Shown: piece by piece, positions 41,737 through 51,336 of the stretch
How positions within the stretch are numbered: position 1 is the stretch's first letter
Layout of the letters: every line of letters begins with the position of its first letter
From: Aequorivita sp. CIP111184
Lineage (GTDB): Bacteria > Bacteroidota > Bacteroidia > Flavobacteriales > Flavobacteriaceae
Length of the DNA stretch: 64,000 bases
Assembly: GCF_900489465.1 (NCBI RefSeq)
Contig: NZ_UEFQ01000015.1
Location: 186,001-250,000, forward strand
Direction: 5' to 3'
Translations under genes and position numbers: made by a program
The notes under the pieces: generated by a model
What the model was told of the DNA's origin: nothing
Seen by the model: the letters and a program-made list of their open reading frames with translations, nothing else
The model's database searches: none

Positions 41737-44367
41737 TTATTTCAATCCTTGAAGACTAGCTTTCAAAGTTTCAATCTTCGCCAAAGCATCAGCTTCTTTT
41801 TGTTTTTCTAAAGCTACAACTTGTTCGGGGGCACCACTTACGAAACGTTCATTTTTTAATTTCCCTTGAACACTTCTTAAGAAACCTTCGGTGTATTTTA
41901 ATTCTTCGGAAAGCTTTGCAATTTCTTCTTCTACGTTTATAGCACCAGCAATTGGAATAAAATATTCGTTACTCTTTACGCGGAATGTGAGGGCGCCATC
42001 CAATTTTTCTGAAATGTAATTCAACGCTGAAACATTGCCGAGTTTTGAAATTACCGCATCAAATTCTTTTGAAGCATTGTCGTTATTCAATACAGAAAGA
42101 GAAATGGTATCTTTAAAAGAAATGTTCTTTTCTTTGCGAATTGTTCTGATTCCAGAGATTACCTCAGAAGCGAATTCAAAGTCTTTAATAATTTTTTCGT
42201 CAAAAGATTCCATTTTTGGCCATTCAGCAATTATCAAGGCTTCGGAAATATCACGTTGTGTGATGTGTTGCCAAATTTCCTCAGAAATAAAGGGAACGAA
42301 AGGGTGTAATACTTTTAAATTATCTTCTAATACAGAGATTACTTCCAAATAGGTTTTTTCTGAAATCTTTTCGCCGAAAGGTGGTTTTACCATTTCTAAA
42401 AGCCAAGAACAGAAATCATCCCACACCAACTTATAGGTTGACATTAAAGCGTCGCTTATACGGTATTTGCTGTAATGATCTTCAATTTCAGCTAGGTTTT
42501 TTTGGAACTTACTTCGGTACCATTGCAGAGCGATTATATCACTTTGTGACTGCTCTTTTTCTAGGTCAACTTCCCAACCATCAATTAAACGATAGGCGTT
42601 CCAGATTTTGTTTACGAAGCCACTCCCCTGTTTGCAGAGGTCTTCATCGAACATTAAATCGTTTCCTGCAGGTGAGCTTAAAAGCATTCCTACACGTACA
42701 CCATCGGCGCCGTAAACGTTCATTAAATCTATAGGATCAGGAGAGTTTCCTAAAGATTTACTCATCTTTCTACGTTGTTTATCACGTACGATTCCCGTTA
42801 AGTAAACATTTGTGAACGGTTTTTCGTTTCGGTATTCGTATCCAGCAATAATCATTCTTGCTACCCAGAAAAATAATATTTCGGGGGCCGTAACGAGATC
42901 GTTAGTTGGGTAATAATAATTAATTTCTTTGTTGTCTGGCTCTAAGATTCCATTGAAAACGCTAATGGGCCATAACCATGAAGAGAACCAAGTGTCCAAG
43001 GCATCTGGGTCTTGTTTTAGGCTTGCGGTGGTTAGTTGTTGGTTGCTGGTTTTTTCTTTTGCAAGTTGAAGTGCTTCCTCAATATTTTCAGCAACTACGA
43101 AATCCTCTTTTCCATCACCATAGAAATACGCTGGGATTTGTTGTCCCCACCAAAGTTGGCGGGAAATGTTCCAATCGCGCACGTTTTCCATCCAGTGGCG
43201 GTATGTATTTATGAATTTTTCTGGGAAAAGATGCACCTCTTTTTCAAGCACGGCATCTAAAGCAGGCTGTGCAAGGTCTTTCATTTTAAGGAACCATTGA
43301 TCGCTGAGTTTTGGCTCTATTACTGCACCAGTACGCTCGCTTGTACCAACTTTGTGCATATGGGTTTCAATTTTTGAAACCACGCCCATTTCTTCAAGCT
43401 CTTTTACTATTCCCTTACGAACCACGAAACGGTCTTTGCCTTCGTAATGAAGGCCAAAACTGTTCAAGGTTCCGTTGTCATTCAGGATATCTATGATTTT
43501 AAGATTGTGCTTGTCGCCCAGCATCTTGTCGTTTTCATCGTGTGCGGGAGTTACTTTTAGACATCCCGTCCCGAATTCAATATCAACATATTCATCCTCA
43601 ATGATAGGTATTACACGATTGCAAACTGGAACAATGGCTTTTTTTCCGCGAAGATGTGCAAAACGTTCATCATTTGGGTTTATACATATTGCTGTATCTC
43701 CCAAAATGGTTTCGGGACGTGTGGTAGCGATTGTTAATGTTTCATCACTACCTTCAATTTTATAATTTAGGTAATAGAGATTACCTTGTTTTTCTTCATA
43801 GATCACCTCTTCATCAGAAAGCGTGGTCTTTGCCTGGGGATCCCAATTGACCATGCGATAACCGCGATAAATGTTTCCTTTTCGGTACAAATCCACAAAA
43901 ACCTTTATAACGGAGGCTGACATATCTTCATCCATGGTGAATTTGGTTCGTTCCCAATCGCAGGAAGCTCCAAGTTTCTTCAACTGTTCTAGAATAATTC
44001 CACCGTGTTTATGTGTCCATTCCCAAGCGTGTTCTAAAAACTCTTCGCGGGAAAGGTTCGCTTTATTAATTCCTTCGACTTTTAATTTTGAAACAACTTT
44101 TGCTTCAGTTGCAATAGAAGCATGATCGGTACCCGGCACCCAGCAAGCGTTAAAGCCCTGTAAACGTGCGCGACGAATTAAAACATCTTGTAAAGTATTG
44201 TTGAGCATGTGGCCCATATGCAAAACTCCCGTAACGTTTGGCGGTGGAATGACGATGGTGTATGGCGTTCTTTCATCAACTTCTGAGTGGAAATATTTAT
44301 TTTCCATCCAGTAGCTATACCACTTATTCTCAATCTCTTTTGCATTATATTTTGCTTCTAAAGCCAT
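41737..44367 (-). CDS. valS: Valyl-tRNA synthetase
   Basis: 876 residues from the ATG at 44367 ([20 protein letters not shown]). HIGH-type motif in [21 protein letters not shown] in [14 protein letters not shown], the editing-domain stretch [15 protein letters not shown], and the C-terminal tRNA-binding coiled coil ([24 protein letters not shown]). Class I synthetase for valine. Confidence 0.97.
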   Translation of the reverse strand: MALEAKYNAKEIENKWYSYWMENKYFHSEVDERTPYTIVIPPPNVTGVLHMGHMLNNTLQDVLIRRARLQGFNACWVPGTDHASIATEAKVVSKLKVEGINKANLSREEFLEHAWEWTHKHGGIILEQLKKLGASCDWERTKFTMDEDMSASVIKVFVDLYRKGNIYRGYRMVNWDPQAKTTLSDEEVIYEEKQGNLYYLNYKIEGSDETLTIATTRPETILGDTAICINPNDERFAHLRGKKAIVPVCNRVIPIIEDEYVDIEFGTGCLKVTPAHDENDKMLGDKHNLKIIDILNDNGTLNSFGLHYEGKDRFVVRKGIVKELEEMGVVSKIETHMHKVGTSERTGAVIEPKLSDQWFLKMKDLAQPALDAVLEKEVHLFPEKFINTYRHWMENVRDWNISRQLWWGQQIPAYFYGDGKEDFVVAENIEEALQLAKEKTSNQQLTTASLKQDPDALDTWFSSWLWPISVFNGILEPDNKEINYYYPTNDLVTAPEILFFWVARMIIAGYEYRNEKPFTNVYLTGIVRDKQRRKMSKSLGNSPDPIDLMNVYGADGVRVGMLLSSPAGNDLMFDEDLCKQGSGFVNKIWNAYRLIDGWEVDLEKEQSQSDIIALQWYRSKFQKNLAEIEDHYSKYRISDALMSTYKLVWDDFCSWLLEMVKPPFGEKISEKTYLEVISVLEDNLKVLHPFVPFISEEIWQHITQRDISEALIIAEWPKMESFDEKIIKDFEFASEVISGIRTIRKEKNISFKDTISLSVLNNDNASKEFDAVISKLGNVSALNYISEKLDGALTFRVKSNEYFIPIAGAINVEEEIAKLSEELKYTEGFLRSVQGKLKNERFVSGAPEQVVALEKQKEADALAKIETLKASLQGLK

Positions 44368-44494
44368 ACTTTGGTCTGGTATTTGTGTAATGAGTTGCAA
44401 AAGTAATTATAACTAAAGGATAATAAAAGTGAATAAGTTATTTTGCTCGTTGTTCAAAAGTTATATACTTTAGCAATATTAAAAACACAAAATC

Positions 44495-44890
44495 ATGAAA
44501 AAATTAGCTCTTATGGCTCTTGTTGCCTTTATCGGTTTTGCCGCTCAGGCGCAACAAGCAAAAATCAGTTTCAAGGACGACACCGTTGATTACGGTACTA
44601 TTGCAAAAGGTAGTGATGGCGTTCGTGTATTTGAATTCACTAACACAGGAGATGCTCCCCTTATTATTAGTGATGTAAAATCTAGTTGTGGCTGTACTGT
44701 CCCGAAAAAACCGGACGGTCCCATTGCACCTGGCGCTAGCAGCACTATTCAAGTTAAGTATGATACAAACCGTGTCGGTCCAATCAGAAAAACAGTTACC
44801 GTTTATTCTAATGCCAGCGAACCTATGTTGGCCTTAAAAATAAAAGGTGAAGTAATGAACGACACTTCTAGCGTGCTGGAAAAAAGCTAA
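44495..44890 (+). CDS. DUF1573 exported protein
   Basis: 131 residues with a signal peptide (to about GFAAQAQ). One Ig-like DUF1573 domain: FKDDTVDYGTIAKGSDGVRVFEFTNTGDAPLIISDVKSSCGCTVP (the SCGC motif is typical), then PGASSTIQVKYDTNRVGPI. The family is frequent in Bacteroidetes; function unknown. It has its own terminator. Confidence 0.88.
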   Translation: MKKLALMALVAFIGFAAQAQQAKISFKDDTVDYGTIAKGSDGVRVFEFTNTGDAPLIISDVKSSCGCTVPKKPDGPIAPGASSTIQVKYDTNRVGPIRKTVTVYSNASEPMLALKIKGEVMNDTSSVLEKS

Positions 44891-44910
44891 AAACTTTACA
44901 TTAAATAAAA

Positions 44911-44947
44911 AACGGCTGAAAGCAAATTGCTTTCAGCCGTTTTTTTT
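44911..44947 (+). terminator. Bidirectional terminator between DUF1573 and the retropepsin gene
   Basis: AACGGCTGAAAGCA (44911-44924), loop AAT, TGCTTTCAGCCGTT (44928-44941), with T and A runs on both sides. It serves the convergent genes ending at 44890 and 44947. Confidence 0.92.
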
Positions 44948-46284
44948 TAAAATACACTTTTGAGAAAAAATTTTACTTTATTGAAATAAGCCCCTCTTTT
45001 TAATTCCATCGAAATTCTTTTTCCTTCATCAGTTGAAAACATTTTTATCAGCTCATAGAGTTTATATTCGTAACACGGTTTTCCGTTGATCGTTATAACC
45101 TCATCACCTTTTTGAACTCCTGCCAAAGCAGCTGGAGATCCTTCACGAACATCTGCAACAATATATTTTGGCACTAATGAAAAATGAAGCTCAGTAGTTA
45201 CTGAAATACTGTTCATTGTTAAGCTTTCACTTGGATTTCCCCTATTTGAATTTACACTAGCCTGTTTCTCTTCTTTTACAAGTTCCATCCCTTCATGTTC
45301 TAAAGTAATTCCGCTCATATTATAATTGAAGGGGTCTTTAAAAGTATGATTTTTCTTTAAGCGAATTTTTTTGTTCCTATAATCAAAAGTTATGGTGAAT
45401 CTACTCAAAAAACCACCGCCCAAACTACCGTCGCGATCTTCATAATAGCGAGCTTTCATTATTGCATCCTCTTCGGGGAAGGATGTGTTCACTTCTTTTA
45501 AATGGTAATCTCCAATGATAATCTCGGGAACTCTTGCACGCTTTCCAAAAATATTCCCACTAAGGCCAAGACCCAAAAAATCTTCATAATAATTACTGGG
45601 CGATTCTATAATAAAATCATGGTCTTCAAAAAGCCACATTACATCACTGGAGCCAGAATCAACCAGAAGCGTAACCTCATACTGATTGTTTTCAGAAGCA
45701 ATCTTTAAGGAAATATAGGGTTTGCTTCCAACAAAATTTAATGGTAATTCTTCACATTTTTTACACGCTTTTAATGGATATTTTATAGGATCATAAATCG
45801 TTATTATTTCTGCAGAGTAATTAATTTTAACAATAAAATTCTGAAAAAATTCATTACCCAATATACCATGGATTGGAATGCCCATTCTTGGCGAAAAATT
45901 AAGCGTGCTGTCAAAAATTATGAAGAGAGCGTGATCGCTATCAACTGCATTACCCAAACGGATTTTATTGTTCAAGCTCTTCAATGCTTCTACGGAGCCT
46001 CCAGAACCAAGACCTTGAAGAAGTACAGGCGAGGTATTGCGTAGCTGAAGACTATCCGCCTCTTCCAAACTGAAAAGTATCGTAGACTTTACACCCGTAT
46101 CTAAAATAAAAGAAAGCGGAGTTCCATTAATTTCCACTTCAACTATTGGTAAATTGTTCACTAACCGAAAAGGAATTCGATCCTTATTTTTATTGTTCTG
46201 GAGCAAAAAACCAGATTGTGCAATAAGAGAAATCGAAAAGCAAAAAAAGAAGCAATAAAAGAGCTGTTTTCGCAAAGTTTTCAA
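44947..46284 (-). CDS. Exported retropepsin-like aspartic protease with a C-terminal PDZ domain, TTG start
   Basis: 445 residues. Signal peptide to about LIAQ (residue 23), beginning at TTG 46284 because no ATG precedes the signal. Two D(T/S)G motifs, LSFILDTGVKSTILF (~60) and VTLLVDSGSSDVMWLF (~207), mark a tandem aspartyl protease fold. GNEFFQNFIVKINY and GGGFLSRFTITFDY are the matching flap-end repeats. Residues ~370-440 form a PDZ domain (IVADVREGSPAALAGVQKGDEVITINGK). It is probably a periplasmic or surface protease. Confidence 0.87.
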   Translation of the reverse strand: MKTLRKQLFYCFFFCFSISLIAQSGFLLQNNKNKDRIPFRLVNNLPIVEVEINGTPLSFILDTGVKSTILFSLEEADSLQLRNTSPVLLQGLGSGGSVEALKSLNNKIRLGNAVDSDHALFIIFDSTLNFSPRMGIPIHGILGNEFFQNFIVKINYSAEIITIYDPIKYPLKACKKCEELPLNFVGSKPYISLKIASENNQYEVTLLVDSGSSDVMWLFEDHDFIIESPSNYYEDFLGLGLSGNIFGKRARVPEIIIGDYHLKEVNTSFPEEDAIMKARYYEDRDGSLGGGFLSRFTITFDYRNKKIRLKKNHTFKDPFNYNMSGITLEHEGMELVKEEKQASVNSNRGNPSESLTMNSISVTTELHFSLVPKYIVADVREGSPAALAGVQKGDEVITINGKPCYEYKLYELIKMFSTDEGKRISMELKRGAYFNKVKFFLKSVF

Positions 46285-46389
46285 AATTATTATGAATTCA
46301 ATTGAAGATATAAAAAAAAGCTTAATGTTGTTATCACCAAGAAGGATTTATAAAATATATTTTGCAACTTTGCCACAAACAAATTCACT

Positions 46390-47580
46390 ATGCCTTCAGT
46401 TTCAAACAAAGGGAAAAACATGCCGGAATCACCTATCCGCAAACTGGTTCCCTACGCCGAAAAAGCCTATAAAGCAAATAAGACCGTTTATCACTTAAAC
46501 ATTGGTCAACCTGATATTAAATCGCCAGAAATTGCGATGGATGCAGTGGCAAACCATAATTTAGAGATTTTGGCGTATACACGCTCTGAGGGCTCTCAAG
46601 AGTATCGCGAAAAAATAGCAGGCTATTATCATAAAAATAATATTCCTGTTGAAGCAAATGACATTATCGTTACCACTGGCGGTAGCGAAGCTCTTTTGTT
46701 TGCAATGGGAAGTATTGCAGATGAAGATGACGAAATAATTATTCCCGAACCATTTTATGCAAATTACAACGGCTTTGCTACTGCTTCAGGGATAAAGATT
46801 GTTCCTGTTATTTCAAAGATTGAAGATAATTTTGCCTTGCCTCCTATTTCAGAATTTGAAAAACTGATTACCCCAAAAACCAAGGCTATCCTTATTTGTA
46901 ACCCCGGAAATCCTACTGGATACCTGTATTCAAAAGAAGAAATTCAAACCTTGGCTGCAATCGTAAAAAAACACGATTTGTTTTTAGTAGCAGATGAAGT
47001 ATATCGCGAATTTACGTATGATGGTTATGAGCATTATTCAATTCTTGAAGAAGAAAGCTTAGCTGATTACGGAATTATAATCGATTCAGTTTCCAAAAGA
47101 TATAGTATGTGTGGCGCACGCATTGGCTGTTTGGTTTCAAAAAACAAACAGGTAATTGCTACCGCCTTAAAATTTGCTCAGGCTCGATTAAGCCCTCCAA
47201 CATTTGCTCAGATTGCGAGTGAAGCGGCCTTACAAACTCCACAAAGTTATTTTGACGAAGTAATTGTTGAATACCAAGACAGGAGAAATACGCTAGTAGC
47301 TGCTTTAAAAGCCATTCCTGGCGTTCAAGTAGGTGAGCCAAAAGGTGCGTTTTATTGCATAGTTCAACTTCCCATAAAAAACAGTGATGCATTTGCACAG
47401 TGGCTTTTGGAAGATTTTGATGATAACGGCGAAACCATTATGGTTGCTCCTGCAGCTGGATTTTATTCCAGTCCCGGAATGGGTTTAAATCAAGTTCGCA
47501 TTGCTTATGTTTTGAAAAAAGAAAGCCTTGTTCGGGCAGTTGAAATTCTAAAAATTGCGCTTCAAAAATATAAGGATTGA
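46390..47580 (+). CDS. PLP-dependent class I/II aminotransferase (AspB-type)
   Basis: 396 residues. NIGQPDIKSPE, YTRSEGSQEYREKIAGYY, TTGGSEALLFAMG, CNPGNPTGYLY, VADEVYREFTYDG and the PLP lysine in DSVSKRYSMCGARIG place it in the aspartate-aminotransferase subgroup. The exact amino acid substrate cannot be told. The stop overlaps the murB ATG (TGATG), so the two are coupled. Confidence 0.92.
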   Translation: MPSVSNKGKNMPESPIRKLVPYAEKAYKANKTVYHLNIGQPDIKSPEIAMDAVANHNLEILAYTRSEGSQEYREKIAGYYHKNNIPVEANDIIVTTGGSEALLFAMGSIADEDDEIIIPEPFYANYNGFATASGIKIVPVISKIEDNFALPPISEFEKLITPKTKAILICNPGNPTGYLYSKEEIQTLAAIVKKHDLFLVADEVYREFTYDGYEHYSILEEESLADYGIIIDSVSKRYSMCGARIGCLVSKNKQVIATALKFAQARLSPPTFAQIASEAALQTPQSYFDEVIVEYQDRRNTLVAALKAIPGVQVGEPKGAFYCIVQLPIKNSDAFAQWLLEDFDDNGETIMVAPAAGFYSSPGMGLNQVRIAYVLKKESLVRAVEILKIALQKYKD

Positions 47581-48593
47581 TGCGAATTGAAGAAAACAAA
47601 TCGCTTAAAAATTACAATACTTTTGGAATAGCCAGCAATGCCCGTTATTTTGTTTCTGTCAATACAATTGAAGAACTAAAACAAGCTCTTTCCGAAAAAC
47701 TTTCCGAAGATCTTTTTATTCTTGGCGGCGGCAGCAATATGTTGCTGACAGGTGATTTGAGTACTTTTGTACTTCACATAAATTTAAAGGGAATTGAAAT
47801 CCTGCAAGAAACCGAAACCGAAGTTTTAGTAAAAGCAATGGCTGGTGAAAACTGGCACGAGTTTGTTCAATATTGTATCGCGAAGGATTTTGGCGGTTTG
47901 GAAAACCTTTCACTTATACCAGGAAACGTTGGTACGGGACCCATTCAAAATATTGGCGCATATGGCGTGGAACTGAAAGACACCTTTTACAGTTGCAATA
48001 CAGTGGAAATTGAAACTTTAAAAGAGCGGGAGTTCACAAAAACCGATTGTGCTTTTGACTACAGAAACTCCATCTTCAAAAATGAAGCAAAAGGGAAATA
48101 CATCATTACAAGCGTCAACTTCAGACTGACTAAAAAAGATCACAAGACCAGAATTTCCTATGGGGATATTCAGAAGAATTTAGCTGAAAAGAATATTGAA
48201 ACTCCAACAATTAAAGATATTTCCGAAGCAGTGATTGCCATTCGCCAGTCAAAACTTCCCGATCCGAAAGTGTTGGGAAACAGCGGTAGCTTCTTTAAAA
48301 ATCCAGTGGTTGATTCAGAAACATTTCAGAATTTCCGAAGAAATTTTCCCGAAGCTCCATTTTTTGAAGTTTCTCCTACAGAATTTAAAATTCCAGCTGG
48401 TTGGTTAATTGAAAAAGCTGGTTTTAAAGGACAGCGTTTTGGAGATGCGGGCGTTCACAAAAATCAAGCGTTGGTTTTAGTTAATTACGGTAACGCAACA
48501 GGCAAAGAAATTTGGCAACTTGCAATGGACATCCAAAAAAAGGTAAAGGAAATAACTGGAATTTATATTGAACCCGAGGTGAACGTTTTTTAG
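47580..48593 (+). CDS. murB: UDP-N-acetylenolpyruvoylglucosamine reductase
   Basis: 337 residues from the ATG at 47580 (MRIEENKSLKNYNTFGIASN). FAD-binding ILGGGSNMLLTGD, LSLIPGNVGTGPIQNIGAYGVELKD and the active-site GNSGSFFKNPVV are typical. It makes UDP-MurNAc for peptidoglycan. Its TAG overlaps the TAA of the convergent fasciclin gene. Confidence 0.95.
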   Translation: MRIEENKSLKNYNTFGIASNARYFVSVNTIEELKQALSEKLSEDLFILGGGSNMLLTGDLSTFVLHINLKGIEILQETETEVLVKAMAGENWHEFVQYCIAKDFGGLENLSLIPGNVGTGPIQNIGAYGVELKDTFYSCNTVEIETLKEREFTKTDCAFDYRNSIFKNEAKGKYIITSVNFRLTKKDHKTRISYGDIQKNLAEKNIETPTIKDISEAVIAIRQSKLPDPKVLGNSGSFFKNPVVDSETFQNFRRNFPEAPFFEVSPTEFKIPAGWLIEKAGFKGQRFGDAGVHKNQALVLVNYGNATGKEIWQLAMDIQKKVKEITGIYIEPEVNVF

Positions 48594-49207
48594 TTCGCGT
48601 TCATCACTCCATCTACAACAAAAACCACTCCGTTTGATCCCAAAATATCTTCTTTCACGATACTAACTTTTCCGCCTTTTGCGTCAGAAATTGAAATATT
48701 ATCACCAGCTCTGGAAGCTGTTAAAGTAATACCTCCAAGTGTTTTCAACTTCACTTTCCCGTTTTTATCAATAGCTTTCAGCAAATTCTCTTTATCCATT
48801 GTTCCCTCAACAATGTGAGATTTCACCATTTCTTCAAGTTTTGCTATATTTTCAGGAGTTGCATAAAACTTTTTCTGTTTAACAGTTAAAGATTCAATTG
48901 CAGCATTGGATGGAGCAAATACAGTATAAGACCCTTTTCCCGTAGAAAGCATATCTGCCAACTTTGCTGTTACAATGTAGCTCGCGTACTTTTTAAGTTC
49001 TGGAGTAGTCATAACTCGAGACATTACACTATTTATTTCTTCTATATCTGCTGCGGTCAAATCCCTCTTCTCAGCTCTTTTCACTACTGCCTTTTCAGCG
49101 ACTTCCACATTGGCGTTTTCCATTTTCTCTGTTTTTGCTTCATTTTTACAAGAAACAATTAAAAATGTGAATGTTGAAATCAGTAAAAAAGTAGATAGTT
49201 TTTGCAT
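48590..49207 (-). CDS. Fasciclin (FAS1) domain lipoprotein
   Basis: 205 residues. Lipobox FLIVSC (Cys ~20), then a charged linker and one FAS1 domain (~65-205): YTVFAPSNAAIESL (H1 motif), LEEMVKSHIVEGTM and TLGGITLTASRAGDNISI, closing with NGVVFVVDGVMNAN. FAS1 domains mediate adhesion. Likely lipid-anchored in a membrane, possibly at the surface. Confidence 0.9.
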   Translation of the reverse strand: MQKLSTFLLISTFTFLIVSCKNEAKTEKMENANVEVAEKAVVKRAEKRDLTAADIEEINSVMSRVMTTPELKKYASYIVTAKLADMLSTGKGSYTVFAPSNAAIESLTVKQKKFYATPENIAKLEEMVKSHIVEGTMDKENLLKAIDKNGKVKLKTLGGITLTASRAGDNISISDAKGGKVSIVKEDILGSNGVVFVVDGVMNAN

Positions 49208-49272
49208 CGTTAAAATATTTAAAATCGGGGCTAAAAATACTTAAAATACATGCACAACAATAAGAAAGATCG

Positions 49273-49280
49273 TATTTTTG
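49273..49280 (+). promoter_or_regulatory. Predicted -7 element for the small Cys-rich protein gene
   Basis: TATTTTTG fits TAnnTTTG and lies 17 nt before the ATG at 49298. No clear -33 element. Confidence 0.45.
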
Positions 49281-49297
49281 CACTTTAAAACATAAAG

Positions 49298-49522
49298 ATG
49301 AAACTTTTACTTATAACATTAGTATTATTGCTGCTTAGTGTCGCTGGAATTGCCATTAAACTCTGGGCAAAGAAAGACGGAAAATTTGCTGGAACCTGCG
49401 CTAGTCAAAGTCCTTTTTTGAATAAAGAAGGTCAAGCTTGTGGTTTTTGCGGAAAAACACCGGACCAGTTTGATACATGTAGCGGCGAAAATTCTAACTC
49501 GGAAGCCTCAAATTCCAAATAG
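49298..49522 (+). CDS. Small membrane-anchored Cys-rich protein
   Basis: 74 residues. An N-terminal helix (LLLITLVLLLLSVAGIAIKLW) is followed by GTCASQSPFLNKEGQACGFCGKTPDQFDTC, which holds four cysteines including a CGFC pair, and a short acidic tail. The four cysteines could bind a metal or form disulphides outside the membrane. Similar short proteins exist in flavobacteria, as far as I recall; function unknown. It precedes the glycosyltransferase by 30 nt. Confidence 0.72.
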   Translation: MKLLLITLVLLLLSVAGIAIKLWAKKDGKFAGTCASQSPFLNKEGQACGFCGKTPDQFDTCSGENSNSEASNSK

Positions 49523-49552
49523 CAAATCTAAAATCTACAATAGTAATTGCTT

Positions 49553-50647
49553 ATGGTGCTACTTTACATTTTCGGCGCAGTCGCGTTGATTAATTGTGTT
49601 TATTATATTCTCTTTTCGAAATTTTCATTTTTAAAACCTTCAGAAAAAATAATTTCGGAAAAATATCCCGTTTCACTTATTATCTGTGCTAAAAATGAAG
49701 CGGAAAATCTCCAAAAACACATTCCGCTTTGGCAAAAACAGAACTATCCAAACTATGAACTTATCCTCATTAACGATGCTTCTGCTGATGAGACACTGGA
49801 AGTAATTGAATCTTTCGCCGAAAATGATCCAAGAATACAAGTTGTAAACGTAAAGAACAACGAAGCTTTTTGGGGAAATAAAAAATACGCTTTAACTTTA
49901 GGTATTAAACGCTCAAAAAATACACGACTTCTTTTTACAGATGCAGACTGCTACCCAGCATCAAATGAATGGCTGGCAACCATGGCATCTAATTTTTCAG
50001 ATGAAAAACAACTTATTTTGGGCTATGGCGCTTATGAAAAACAACCCGGTTTCTTAAATAAAATTATCCGGTTTGAAACATTGATGACTGCTGTGCAGTA
50101 TTTTTCGTATGCTAAAGCAGGTAATCCTTATATGGGCGTGGGTCGTAATTTAGCCTACACAAGCAATCTTTATTATGAAAATAAAGGTTTTATGAGCCAC
50201 ATAAAAATCCCTTCGGGGGATGACGATCTTTTTGTGAACGAAGCCGCAACCTCAGGAAACACCGAAATCTGTATTGACCCGGAAGGATTTACGTATTCGC
50301 TTCCAAAAACGAAAAAGAAGAAATGGCTCCTTCAGAAAAAAAGACATTATTCCACTGCTAAACTTTACAAACCCAAACACCGCTTTATGTTGGGTGTTTA
50401 TTATATTTTTAATTTTCTTTTTTGGCTGCTCGCTGCTATAATTTTATTCACCAATGTTTGGATTTTTGGACTCGGCATTATTTTTATAAGAATTCTATTT
50501 CAATATATAATTATTGGTAATGCGGCGAAAAAACTAAAAGAAGCAGACTTGGTCCCGCTGATTCCTTTTTATGAATTGTTTTTAATCTTCACACAATTAA
50601 GTATCTTTATTTCCAACAGCGGCGAAAAAAACTCGCAATGGAAATAA
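49553..50647 (+). CDS. Membrane-associated family 2 glycosyltransferase
   Basis: 364 residues from the ATG at 49553 (an in-frame TTG lies 6 nt upstream). An N-terminal helix is followed by a GT-A domain: VSLIICAKNEAENLQKHIP, LILINDASADETLEVIE, RLLFTDADCYPASNEWL (DxD). Three C-terminal helices follow (~265-345). It probably elongates or transfers sugars to lipid or polysaccharide at the inner membrane; acceptor unknown. The end overlaps the sigma factor gene by 10 nt. Confidence 0.9.
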   Translation: MVLLYIFGAVALINCVYYILFSKFSFLKPSEKIISEKYPVSLIICAKNEAENLQKHIPLWQKQNYPNYELILINDASADETLEVIESFAENDPRIQVVNVKNNEAFWGNKKYALTLGIKRSKNTRLLFTDADCYPASNEWLATMASNFSDEKQLILGYGAYEKQPGFLNKIIRFETLMTAVQYFSYAKAGNPYMGVGRNLAYTSNLYYENKGFMSHIKIPSGDDDLFVNEAATSGNTEICIDPEGFTYSLPKTKKKKWLLQKKRHYSTAKLYKPKHRFMLGVYYIFNFLFWLLAAIILFTNVWIFGLGIIFIRILFQYIIIGNAAKKLKEADLVPLIPFYELFLIFTQLSIFISNSGEKNSQWK

Positions 50648-51204
50648 CTTCAGAAGAAATAGTGTTTCATATACAAAAGGCAAAAAAAGGAAAGCAGGAC
50701 GCTTTCAAATTTTTGCTCGATTATTATTGGAATGAGGTTTACGGGTTTCAGGTGAAAAGGGTTCGAAACGAACTTGAAGCTGAAGATATAACCATTGAAG
50801 CTTTCGCGAAAGCATTTGACAAGATAGAGACTTTTGATGAAAACTATACTTTTTCTACATGGCTCATCGCTATTTCAAAAAATATCCAAATAGACAAAAC
50901 CCGAAAAAAAAATGCTTCTATTTATATTAATACTACCGACACTTCCAACGAACAGGTTCAAAAAATTGTAGACCACTCTCCCACACCGGAAGATAAACTG
51001 ATAACCGAACAAAATTTGGCAGAATTGCTACAATACATAAAACAGTTAAAACCACATTATCAAGAAGTAATAAACCTTCGGTATTTTCAAGAAATGAGCT
51101 ATAACGACATTTCTGAAACGCTGGAAGAACCTTTAAACAACGTAAAAGTAAGGTTGCTTAGGGCGCGAAAACTGCTTGCCGAAATTATTACGCAGAAAGG
51201 TTAG
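50638..51204 (+). CDS. RNA polymerase sigma factor, ECF/sigma-70 type
   Basis: 188 residues. Region 2: FKFLLDYYWNEVYGFQVKRVRNELEAEDITIEAFAKAFDKIETF. Region 4: LKPHYQEVINLRYFQEMSYNDISETLEEPLNNVKVRLLRARKLLAEII. There is no anti-sigma factor beside it. Its regulon cannot be inferred. It overlaps the upstream glycosyltransferase, so the two are probably co-expressed. Confidence 0.92.
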   Translation: MEITSEEIVFHIQKAKKGKQDAFKFLLDYYWNEVYGFQVKRVRNELEAEDITIEAFAKAFDKIETFDENYTFSTWLIAISKNIQIDKTRKKNASIYINTTDTSNEQVQKIVDHSPTPEDKLITEQNLAELLQYIKQLKPHYQEVINLRYFQEMSYNDISETLEEPLNNVKVRLLRARKLLAEIITQKG

Positions 51205-51228
51205 GCTTACGGAAACTACTCCTAAATT

Positions 51229-51320
51229 TTGTATTACCTATTTCTGCTTTTCATTTCGTATTTTTTATTTTCCACCTCGTATTTCCTATTTTGTATTCCA
51301 TATTTCGTATTTGGTTTTCG
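51229..51320. repeat. Degenerate GTATTTC-type repeat array upstream of lipA
   Basis: At least five units with a GTATT(T/A/C)C core and T-rich spacers, 13-27 nt apart, fill the gap between the sigma factor and lipA. The array is open in the lipA frame but the translation is a Phe/Tyr-rich nonsense stretch. Confidence 0.6.
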
Positions 51321-51328
51321 TACTTTTG
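51321..51328 (+). promoter_or_regulatory. Predicted -7 element of lipA
   Basis: TACTTTTG, a perfect TAnnTTTG, 8 nt before the lipA ATG, so the leader would be only a few bases. Confidence 0.5.
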
Positions 51329-51336
51329 TTTCCCTT

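Noticed and set aside
42381-43765. Several open frames opposite valS
   Set aside because: They lie within the conserved valS coding sequence and have no independent support.
51229-51336. Upstream extension of lipA
   Set aside because: The added Phe/Tyr-rich residues come from a DNA repeat array and are absent from the lipoyl synthase family.
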